Source: JAJTFW01 sp046049215
Lineage (GTDB): Bacteria; Bacteroidota; Bacteroidia; AKYH767-A; OLB10
Assembly (NCBI GenBank): GCA_046049215.1
Contig: JBJOER010000183.1
Coordinates: 1-22,535 of the forward strand
DNA length: 22,535 nt
Direction of reading: 5' to 3'
Position numbers and translations under genes: made by a program. Numbering within the stretch: position 1 is the first letter of the stretch; every line of letters begins with the position of its first letter. Positions 1 through 5,970 of the stretch are shown here, in pieces. The notes beneath the pieces were generated by a model, which made no database searches, was not told the DNA's origin, and saw only the letters and a program-made list of their open reading frames with translations.

Positions 1-1305
1 CGATTCGGAAACCGTTTCGTTCTCGTTGCAAAAGGGGCTTCTGAAGCCATAGCCGAAAGATTGACTTCAGAGAACGAGAGTATCCGACTTCTGCAAAGCA
101 GCGAAGAATGGGCGTCGCAGGGATTGCGTGTGATTGCCTATGCCGTACGGATCATGGAGAGTTTGCCGATTCCTTTTAACTACGATACGGCCGAACGCGA
201 ACTGGAACTGACCGGTTGGGTAGGGTTAATGGATCCTCCCCGCGAGGAGGTCAAGAAGTCGATCCGTGAATGCAAGAGCGCCGGTATTGTCCCGGTGATG
301 ATTACAGGGGATCACCCCGCCACTGCGGAAGCGATCGCACGCGAAATCGGAATTCTGGAAGGCGATGGCCGCGTCCTTACAGGTAGGGAATTGGAGATGA
401 TGAGTGATCAGGATTTCTTGAACGAAGTTGAGCATATCCGGGTTTATGCACGCGTGAGTCCTGAACAAAAGCTCCGGATCGTACGTGCTCTTCAGTCGCA
501 CAAACATTACGTAGCCATGACCGGCGACGGTGTGAACGATGCGCCATCGCTTCGGGCCGCCGATATTGGCGTGGCTATGGGGATAACGGGTACCGATGTA
601 AGCAAGGAAGCTGCGGATATGATCCTGCTCGACGATAATTTCAGCACGATTGTACGAGCAGTGCGTGAAGGTCGGCGCATCTATGTCAATATCCGGAAGT
701 TTGTACGCTACATCATGACCTGCAACAGTGCCGAAATTATCACCATTGTAGCTGCTCCGCTTCTGGGACTCCCCATTCCGTTGCTGCCTATTCATATCCT
801 TTGGATCAACCTCGTGACTGATGGATTGCCCGGACTTGCCCTCGCCGGTGAGCGCGCCGAAGCTGACATCATGGCTGTGAAACCCCGAAAAGCAGGGGAG
901 AGCCTGTTTTCCCGCGGTATTGGATTTCATATCGTCTGGGTTGGAACATTGATGGCTTCGCTGACAATCGGTATGCAGGCCTGGGCCATCGAAAACCAAA
1001 TCGGACATTGGCAAACCATGGTGTTCACCGTCCTGGCTTTTTCTCAGCTTGCTCACGTATTGGCTATCCGTACGGAACGTCGTTTCCTGATCCGTAGCGG
1101 CATCTTTGGAAACCTCCCTCTTATAGGAGCAGTTTTACTCACCGTAGGATTGCAGGTTTTTATCCTTTACAACCCGGCTGCGAACGACCTCTTAAAGACC
1201 CAACCCCTCACCATCAACGAAATGCTGATTTGTTTGGGCGTCGCTGCTGTGCTCTTTCATGCAGTGGAGTTTGAAAAGTGGGTCCGGTTGAAGTTAGGCT
1301 GGTAG
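1..1305 (+). CDS. Cation-translocating P-type ATPase, Ca2+ (type II) class, C-terminal part (5' end outside window)
   Basis: The reading frame is open from base 1, so this is the 3' part of a larger gene; about 434 residues are visible. An internal TTG at 61 is not the start, because the KGA nucleotide-binding motif (visible residues 11-13) lies upstream in frame. The DPPR motif follows near residue 78, the TGD hinge motif near 102, and GDGVNDAP near 175. After these come the M5 helix (Asn and Glu of CNSAEI), the M6 signature NLVTDGLP, and hydrophobic segments to the C-terminus. This order is that of SERCA/PMCA-type pumps, which move Ca2+ or a similar cation across the membrane using ATP through a phospho-aspartate; the DKTG site and the M1-M4 helices are off the window. 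The Asn and Asp in M6 (NLVTD) favour Ca2+ or Mn2+ over heavy metals. The exact ion is inference. Confidence 0.93.
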   Translation, partial: RFGNRFVLVAKGASEAIAERLTSENESIRLLQSSEEWASQGLRVIAYAVRIMESLPIPFNYDTAERELELTGWVGLMDPPREEVKKSIRECKSAGIVPVMITGDHPATAEAIAREIGILEGDGRVLTGRELEMMSDQDFLNEVEHIRVYARVSPEQKLRIVRALQSHKHYVAMTGDGVNDAPSLRAADIGVAMGITGTDVSKEAADMILLDDNFSTIVRAVREGRRIYVNIRKFVRYIMTCNSAEIITIVAAPLLGLPIPLLPIHILWINLVTDGLPGLALAGERAEADIMAVKPRKAGESLFSRGIGFHIVWVGTLMASLTIGMQAWAIENQIGHWQTMVFTVLAFSQLAHVLAIRTERRFLIRSGIFGNLPLIGAVLLTVGLQVFILYNPAANDLLKTQPLTINEMLICLGVAAVLFHAVEFEKWVRLKLGW

Positions 1306-1335
1306 GCCCGCCAAATACTACTTCAAGCGGAATGC

Positions 1336-2133
1336 TCAGTACCTGCAGATGAAATCCTCTTTACTCAGATCTTTGCTGACAAACAGGAGTCCCATCATGA
1401 ATACGTCGATGCTCAGGGTGAAAAAGGGATCGGTTTTTAATCGCTCCCAGGTCGTACGCATCTCCTCCGACCAGTTGATATCGTCCACTACCACTACTGC
1501 ATTTTCACTCAGACAGGGTTTGCACAATTCGACATAGCGTAAAGTAGGTTCGAGCTGATGGTGACCATCCAGGTAAAGGTAGTCGATACGGGGGTTGTTT
1601 TTTAATATTTCAGGAAGGACGGTGTCGAACGGCCCCTCAACGAGTTGAATGTGAAGGTTGGGGAATTCGCTGAAATTGTGCCTGGCTAGTTTTGCGGTCT
1701 CGGGGCAGCCTTCTGCAGTGATAAGTTTGCCTTTAGTATTACCCATTGCCTGATAAAGTGCACTTATTCCGACCGATGTACCCAATTCCAGCATGAGGCC
1801 AGGTTGCAGGTGGCTTACCAGGCGGTGAAGCATCCTGGCATATCGTGGTGGTTTGGACGAATTTCGAGTGATGTATCCGATGCTTCTTTCGCGAAATGTT
1901 CGTCCGCTGAAGCCGGCTCCGAAATCCTGTATTGAAATCGTCCGATTGTCCCGGAGCAGTCGATTTCGCAACCCCTCGATCGGACTGAACATTTTCTCCT
2001 TGCGGTCACGGTTCAGTACAGCTTTATACAGCCCGTAGGCGAAAGGGGCCTGCAAACCATGCAGGTTGACTGCATTGAGGTAATACCGCAGATAGCGGAG
2101 ACCCATGTCAAGGTGACGGTTGGGGATGGTCAT
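1336..2133 (-). CDS. Class I SAM-dependent methyltransferase (O-methyltransferase-like)
   Basis: This 265-residue protein has a Rossmann methyltransferase core. The glycine-rich SAM-binding motif I (LELGTSVGIS) is at residues 115-124, an acidic residue ends the second strand (TAEG, about 139-142), YLDGHH is at 177-182, and VVVDDINWS follows at about 194-202. The LDGxH and DD motifs resemble the metal-dependent O-methyltransferase (Methyltransf_24) group. The N-terminal 100 residues are basic with no clear domain, and no signal peptide is seen. It is convergent with the P-type ATPase gene, 30 bases away, and divergent from the ABC ATPase gene. A -7-like box CATCTTTG (2154-2147, one mismatch to TAnnTTTG) lies 13 bases before the ATG. 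The substrate cannot be told from sequence or neighbours. Confidence 0.85.
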   Translation of the reverse strand: MTIPNRHLDMGLRYLRYYLNAVNLHGLQAPFAYGLYKAVLNRDRKEKMFSPIEGLRNRLLRDNRTISIQDFGAGFSGRTFRERSIGYITRNSSKPPRYARMLHRLVSHLQPGLMLELGTSVGISALYQAMGNTKGKLITAEGCPETAKLARHNFSEFPNLHIQLVEGPFDTVLPEILKNNPRIDYLYLDGHHQLEPTLRYVELCKPCLSENAVVVVDDINWSEEMRTTWERLKTDPFFTLSIDVFMMGLLFVSKDLSKEDFICRY

Positions 2134-2146
2134 GCGCGAATCAACA

Positions 2147-2154
2147 CAAAGATG
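2147..2154 (-). promoter_or_regulatory. Weak -7-like box upstream of the methyltransferase
   Basis: On the minus strand the sequence reads CATCTTTG, one mismatch from the Bacteroidota consensus TAnnTTTG, 13 bases before the start codon at 2133. No clear TTG -33 element is seen at the usual spacing. Expected transcription would begin about 7 bases before the ATG. Confidence 0.3.
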
Positions 2155-2214
2155 CTCGAATTGGCCGGAAACGAGGCCTGTAAAATCAGGTCGGGTGCCT
2201 ACTTCCGGTTTCCT

Positions 2215-2222
2215 TACTTTTG
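2215..2222 (+). promoter_or_regulatory. TAnnTTTG -7 box for the ABC ATPase-adenosyltransferase operon
   Basis: TACTTTTG matches TAnnTTTG exactly. It ends 4 bases before the ATG at 2227, so the predicted transcript start (about 2229) coincides with that codon. Either the mRNA is leaderless or translation begins at the next ATG (2236). No TTG is seen at a standard -33 spacing. Confidence 0.5.
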
Positions 2223-2226
2223 AAGA

Positions 2227-2943
2227 ATGGAACAGATGATCAGTGTTCGTGACATCTCGCGTTTGTACAAAGTAGGAGCGGAAACGATTTATGCCTTGCG
2301 ATCAATCAGCCTGGACATCCAAAAAAATGAATATGTAGCGTTGATGGGGTCTTCGGGTTCGGGGAAGTCCACACTGATGAATGTGCTCGGTTGCCTGGAT
2401 ACGCCCACCGGTGGGAAATACTTTCTGAATGGCGTCGACGTTTCAGTGATGAGTGACAATGAGTTGGCAGAGGTCCGAAACAGACAAATCGGGTTCGTAT
2501 TCCAGACGTTTAACCTACTTCCCCGTTCTACCGCCCTTGAAAACGTTGCGCTACCCCTGGTATATGCCGGAGTATCCAAGGCTGAAAGGGAGCAAAGGGC
2601 CCTCAGGGCTTTGCAGGACGTAGGATTGGGTGATCGTGTGACGCACAGACCCAATGAGCTTTCCGGTGGCCAACGACAACGTGTGGCCATTGCCAGAGCC
2701 TTGGTAACCAAGCCCGCCATCATCCTTGCAGATGAACCCACCGGTAATCTTGATTCCAAAACTTCCTATGAAATCATGGCCCTGTTGGCCGAAATACATG
2801 CCAAAGGCAACACGGTTATCCTGGTCACCCACGAAGAGGATATCGCCCGCCATGCACACCGGATTGTCCGATTGAAGGATGGAATGGTGGAATCCGATGG
2901 ACCGAATGCCAGCCCTGTTGAAGCATCCAAACAACCTGCATGA
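2227..2943 (+). CDS. ABC transporter ATP-binding protein, LolD/MacB/SalX type
   Basis: This 238-residue protein is a single ABC ATPase domain. Walker A GSSGSGKST is at residues 41-49, followed by the Q-loop in FVFQTFNLLP, the signature LSGGQRQR, Walker B with ILADEPTGNLDS, and the H-loop VTHEE. The ADEPTGNLDS form is characteristic of the LolD/MacB/FtsE-like group, whose members drive FtsX-like permeases in lipoprotein release, peptide or antibiotic efflux, or signalling. No permease gene lies next to it, so its partner and substrate are unknown. The gene overlaps the following adenosyltransferase by ATGA (2940-2943), suggesting translational coupling. The start may be the ATG at 2227 or the one at 2236 (MISVRDIS), because the -7 promoter box abuts the first ATG. 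lolD is possible but not shown. Confidence 0.92.
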   Translation: MEQMISVRDISRLYKVGAETIYALRSISLDIQKNEYVALMGSSGSGKSTLMNVLGCLDTPTGGKYFLNGVDVSVMSDNELAEVRNRQIGFVFQTFNLLPRSTALENVALPLVYAGVSKAEREQRALRALQDVGLGDRVTHRPNELSGGQRQRVAIARALVTKPAIILADEPTGNLDSKTSYEIMALLAEIHAKGNTVILVTHEEDIARHAHRIVRLKDGMVESDGPNASPVEASKQPA

Positions 2944-3488
2944 AGATTTATACTAAAACCGGTGACAAGGGGCAGACTTCACTGCTTGGCGGCACCCGGG
3001 TGCCTAAGCACCACCTCCGAATCGAGGCCTATGGCACTGTGGATGAGTTGAATTCATGGATCGGTTTAATCCGTGACCAGCCCATTGACGACCATAGCAT
3101 CACCTCTTTGATTGAAATCCAAGACCGGCTTTTTACCATTGGCTCTCTTCTGGCCGAAGATCCGGAGGGAAGAAAGATGGAACTGCCTCCCCTTCAGGAA
3201 GACGATGTTTTTTTTCTGGAGAAGGAGATTGATCGAATGGAAGAGGCGTTGCCATCCCTGAGGTCTTTCATCCTTCCCGGCGGCAATACCATTGTATCCT
3301 ATGCGCACATTGCCCGATGTGTGTGCCGCCGTTGCGAAAGGGTGGTGACTCATCTGGGTGAAGAATCCACCATCGATCTGCGTATTCTGGTATACATAAA
3401 CCGTCTTTCCGACTATCTCTTCGTACTGAGTCGGTACTTCGGGCAGTCTTTCAATGTGGCCGAAACGCCCTGGTTTCCCAGAATGTGA
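2940..3488 (+). CDS. Cob(I)yrinic acid a,c-diamide adenosyltransferase, PduO type
   Basis: This 182-residue protein matches PduO-type ATP:cob(I)alamin adenosyltransferases in length and motifs. The N-terminal ATP-binding stretch TKTGDKGQTSLLGG (about residues 5-18) is followed by RIEAYGTVDELNSWIG (about 28-43). The C-terminal helical part has FILPGGN and the ARCVCRRCERVV block (about 122-138), which corresponds to the conserved AR...RRAER region. The enzyme transfers the adenosyl group of ATP to cob(I)alamin to form coenzyme B12 and can deliver it to adenosylcobalamin enzymes such as methylmalonyl-CoA mutase. Its start overlaps the stop of the ABC ATPase gene. No other cobalamin gene or B12 riboswitch is visible here, so it probably serves cofactor salvage (inference). 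PduO and human MMAB proteins are the nearest known relatives. Confidence 0.94.
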   Translation: MKIYTKTGDKGQTSLLGGTRVPKHHLRIEAYGTVDELNSWIGLIRDQPIDDHSITSLIEIQDRLFTIGSLLAEDPEGRKMELPPLQEDDVFFLEKEIDRMEEALPSLRSFILPGGNTIVSYAHIARCVCRRCERVVTHLGEESTIDLRILVYINRLSDYLFVLSRYFGQSFNVAETPWFPRM

Positions 3489-3533
3489 AAAAAAGGCCTT
3501 AGAAAAGGGTGGTTTTTTCGGTTTTCATTTTAT

Positions 3534-3541
3534 TATTTTTG
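3534..3541 (+). promoter_or_regulatory. TAnnTTTG -7 box for the DUF2795 gene
   Basis: TATTTTTG matches TAnnTTTG exactly and lies 63 bases before the ATG at 3605, placing transcription start near 3548. A T-rich stretch (3513-3518) occupies the -33 area but contains no exact TTG. The leader just after the start point is GC-rich: CCCC (3546-3549) can pair with GGGG (3561-3564). Confidence 0.6.
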
Positions 3542-3604
3542 CGCCCCCCTCCCGAAAGCCGGGGCGGTCATCATTACGATAAAAACAATTAAAACATACC
3601 GACG

Positions 3605-3826
3605 ATGTACTGGACACTTGAATTGGCCCAACACCTTGAGGACGCGCCTTGGCCGGCCACCAAAGACGAATTGATCGATTATGCCATCCGCTCAGGTGCA
3701 CCCATGGAAGTGATAGAGAACCTTCAGGAGTTGGAGGACGAGGGCGAGCCTTATGAGACGATTGAGGAGATCTGGCCTGACTATCCCACCAAGGACGATT
3801 TCTTTTTCAACGAAGATGAATACTGA
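3605..3826 (+). CDS. DUF2795 domain-containing small acidic protein
   Basis: This 73-residue protein begins MYWTLELAQHLEDAPWPATK and ends NEDEY. It matches the short DUF2795 proteins that I recall as nearly universal and strongly conserved in Bacteroidota. It is very acidic, with 22 Asp/Glu against 3 Lys/Arg. It has no signal peptide, Cys or membrane segment, so it should be cytoplasmic. The family's function is unknown. The gene is monocistronic by structure: an exact TAnnTTTG box lies 63 bases upstream and a strong intrinsic terminator begins 20 bases downstream. The good coding pattern and family match make it real despite its size. Confidence 0.93.
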   Translation: MYWTLELAQHLEDAPWPATKDELIDYAIRSGAPMEVIENLQELEDEGEPYETIEEIWPDYPTKDDFFFNEDEY

Positions 3827-3846
3827 TCCGACCACTGGATCCTGAC

Positions 3847-3885
3847 AATGCCCCGGCACGCTGATGTCCGGGGCATTTCTTTTTT
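3847..3885 (+). terminator. Rho-independent terminator after the DUF2795 gene
   Basis: A perfect 10-bp stem, AATGCCCCGG (3847-3856) with CCGGGGCATT (3868-3877), encloses an 11-base loop. It is followed by C and a run of six T (3880-3885). The position just after the stop at 3826 fits termination of that gene. Confidence 0.88.
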
Positions 3886-3912
3886 ACCATGGTCCAAGCT
3901 GGTCATCCAAAA

Positions 3913-3946
3913 CGAAAAAAGCCGTCTTCTCAGACGGCCTTTTTCG
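3913..3946. terminator. Bidirectional intrinsic terminator between convergent genes
   Basis: GCCGTCT (3921-3927) pairs with AGACGGC (3932-3938) around a 4-base loop, flanked by A6 on the left and T5 on the right; outer CG pairs extend the symmetry with one A/C mismatch. On the minus strand the loop reads GAGA, a GNRA-type tetraloop, followed by T6, so it should work best for the minus-strand gene that stops at 3965. It also backs up the terminator at 3847-3885. Confidence 0.87.
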
Positions 3947-3964
3947 AATTTGTAAGCTGTATGA

Positions 3965-5731
3965 TTAGTTCACAGTCACCTTTTGGGTAGTGGTGAAGCT
4001 GTTGCCTTCAACTTTGATCATGTAAATGCCTTTGGCGAATGTGCTCAGGTCGATCTGCTCCTGAATGTCGCTCATTCGCAAGTTGCTCACCTCTTCACCC
4101 ATCATGTTAAAAATGCGAACGAGTGCATTTTCAAATTTCATGACACGGAGGTTGAAGATTCCCGCGTTCGGATTCGGATAGATCTGCACGCCGCCTGGAT
4201 TGGAGTTTTCTGAAATGCCTGTAGAAATACCAATGTTGATCAGGTCAATACGGATAGAGCTGGATCCTTGAACTGGACTTGTTGTTGGAACGAAAGCATG
4301 CCAGGCGATATGGTAAGAGCCGGATGTGGCAACCGTGAAGTTGTTGACGGAGTTATAGTAGTTAGTATCAATCACTTCAACGGCAATGGATTGAGTGCTG
4401 GCTGCAATAGTTTGTGCAGTTCCGAGGAATACTTCAAGGCTGCAAGGTGCAGTCAATTCAAACTGACGGAACCAGTAGTTCAGGTTATAGGTAACACCGG
4501 CCTGAAGATCCAGACAACCTGTCCAAACCCAATCGTCGTCGAAGCTTCCGCTGCCTGCTTTACGGAGGCATTGGGTTCCGCTGTAAGCCAGTGTGGTTGC
4601 AATGGCCCAGCTTGTTCCGTCTCCGTTTGCATCGGCCACAGCCCATTGGGATAGGTCTTCACCTGTTTCGAAGTCCATAGTGTAAGGTGTCGACAGAGAG
4701 GTCGGTTGGATGTTATCAACGGTTCCTGTAACAGCGTCATTTCCGGTGTTGCTGTCACCTGTCAGGCTGGTGTAGGCCTGAATGGTGTAGGTGCCTGGAG
4801 CAGAAAGGTTTACGGTGGTGTTGAACGTGTAGCTGACCACTGAGTTCGGGTTGATCGGGCCGGCAACAGTCTCGTTGATGGGGGCTCCTCCGTTCAGGGT
4901 CATGCTTACCGGTACATTCGAGATTGGGTTGCTGCCGAAGTTCTTCACTTCAACAGTAACTGATGAAGTGGAGGAAAGGCCGCAGCCGTCGGTCGGACTC
5001 AGAATAGCACTCACGCCGGCATCGGCGGCAGCTGGTTCGAAAAGGGTCACATCGTCCACCATCCAGAACCAATCCCAGCTTCCGGTGTATTTGAAACGGA
5101 CGTAAACAGTTGCCTGGTTGGCAGCGTAAGCAGTGATATCAACCTGCGCAGCCCTGGGGTTTGCAGATCCCTGGTTTTGTCCAAATCCTGTCTCGGCGTG
5201 ATAAACGTCGGTCCAGGTAGTTCCGTCGTTACTAACCAGAACGATGCCCTGGCTGGCGGCATACTGCACAAAATGCTCGTTAAACGAAAGATAAACCGTG
5301 TTGTACCCGGTACAGTTGATGGCTCCGGAGGTGAGTTCGGCATCCTCAGGACCGGATGTTTGACCGCCCGCATCACTATCGAATATCATGTAGCCGTTGG
5401 CTGCAGAGGTACCCGTAGCCGAGAGACTGACGGGTGAACCGCCTGGGCTGCTAGCAGAACCGGTGGTGGTGTACGACCAGATTTCAGCTCCGACGAGAGC
5501 CACGTTGGTCCAGGTTGCCGGAATTCCGGAGGCGAAGTCCTCACTGAAGATGGTGGTGGCAATGGAAGGAGGCGTTTGAACAGGTCCTTTTGCAGCATTG
5601 CCAGTCAGCTGGGCATTGGTGACCATGGCGCCATTGTACTTGGATCGTACAAATGCGCTTTCAGAATCGGTCTGGGCCAAGGCTTGGAATCCTGTGGCGC
5701 AGGCCAGAAGTGCGAGTAACGTTTTTTTCAT
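3965..5731 (-). CDS. Secreted multidomain protein with T9SS type A sorting tail
   Basis: The protein has 588 residues from the ATG at 5731, chosen because it opens a clear signal peptide (MKKTLLALLACATGFQALA, cut before Gln20); the frame stays open to 5824, but those 31 codons look like leader. After the signal come a jelly-roll domain of the cleaved-adhesin/choice-of-anchor J type (about 60-235, with SEDFASGIPATWT and SWDWFWMVDDVTLF), a CARDB-like domain (about 240-340), a second jelly-roll (about 350-500, from MDFETGEDLSQW), and a type A sorting domain (515-588: IYPNPNAG, VRIFNMMGEEV, FAKGIYMIKV). It should cross the inner membrane by Sec and the outer membrane by T9SS, where the tail is removed and the protein released or anchored. 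No catalytic motif is seen, so binding or adhesion is inferred. A bidirectional terminator lies just beyond its stop. Confidence 0.92.
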   Translation of the reverse strand: MKKTLLALLACATGFQALAQTDSESAFVRSKYNGAMVTNAQLTGNAAKGPVQTPPSIATTIFSEDFASGIPATWTNVALVGAEIWSYTTTGSASSPGGSPVSLSATGTSAANGYMIFDSDAGGQTSGPEDAELTSGAINCTGYNTVYLSFNEHFVQYAASQGIVLVSNDGTTWTDVYHAETGFGQNQGSANPRAAQVDITAYAANQATVYVRFKYTGSWDWFWMVDDVTLFEPAAADAGVSAILSPTDGCGLSSTSSVTVEVKNFGSNPISNVPVSMTLNGGAPINETVAGPINPNSVVSYTFNTTVNLSAPGTYTIQAYTSLTGDSNTGNDAVTGTVDNIQPTSLSTPYTMDFETGEDLSQWAVADANGDGTSWAIATTLAYSGTQCLRKAGSGSFDDDWVWTGCLDLQAGVTYNLNYWFRQFELTAPCSLEVFLGTAQTIAASTQSIAVEVIDTNYYNSVNNFTVATSGSYHIAWHAFVPTTSPVQGSSSIRIDLINIGISTGISENSNPGGVQIYPNPNAGIFNLRVMKFENALVRIFNMMGEEVSNLRMSDIQEQIDLSTFAKGIYMIKVEGNSFTTTQKVTVN

Positions 5732-5790
5732 TCGGGTTGTTTTTATTTGGATTTGGTGATGATTTGTCTGATGGCTGGAAATTCCGGTTA

Positions 5791-5808
5791 CAATTCTTTG
5801 TGGAATTG
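5791..5808 (-). other. Stem-loop in the 5' leader of the T9SS cargo gene
   Basis: CAATTC (5791-5796) and GAATTG (5803-5808) form a perfect 6-bp stem with a 6-base loop. A second short stem (CCCAT 5820-5824 with ATGGG 5829-5833) lies upstream on the minus-strand transcript. Both fall within the roughly 110-base leader predicted from the -7 box at 5857-5850. Confidence 0.35.
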
Positions 5809-5849
5809 GTGATTGTTCTCCCATTTGGATGGGGGGCTTGAATGAAGCG

Positions 5850-5857
5850 CAAATTTA
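5850..5857 (-). promoter_or_regulatory. TAnnTTTG -7 box for the T9SS cargo gene
   Basis: On the minus strand TAAATTTG matches TAnnTTTG exactly. TTG at 5875-5873 (within a T5G run) is a possible -33 element, but the 15-base spacer is shorter than the usual 17-23. Transcription would begin near 5843, giving a leader of about 110 bases. Confidence 0.5.
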
Positions 5858-5915
5858 ACTCACTTTTTCGGGCAAAAAGTGGCTGAAGCACTTGTTTTCA
5901 ACACAAGTCTTTTAC

Positions 5916-5970
5916 AAAAAAACCGGGAAAGAACTGATTCAACAACAGGGAATCAACATCCGAATCAGTT
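5916..5970 (-). terminator. Possible weak terminator overlapping the recQ stop codon
   Basis: AACTGATTC (5932-5940) and GAATCAGTT (5962-5970) form a perfect 9-bp inverted repeat with a 21-base loop; one arm contains the recQ stop. On the minus strand a T7 run (5922-5916) follows 9 bases after the stem. The stem is AT-rich and the T run is offset, so termination is uncertain. Confidence 0.35.

Noticed and set aside
226..1056. 276-residue open frame on the minus strand
   Set aside because: It lies entirely within the P-type ATPase, whose motifs are unmistakable on the plus strand; the translated product has no domain, signal or protein-like pattern.
61..1305. TTG at 61 as the start of the P-type ATPase
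   Set aside because: The frame continues upstream to the window edge and includes the KGA motif, so the gene begins outside the window.
3489..3533. A-rich and T-rich stretches after the adenosyltransferase as a terminator
   Set aside because: The A and T runs can pair, but the inner GC positions do not match, so no convincing stem forms.
5732..5824. N-terminal extension of the T9SS cargo protein
   Set aside because: It would put 31 polar residues before a textbook signal peptide; the ATG at 5731 is much more likely.
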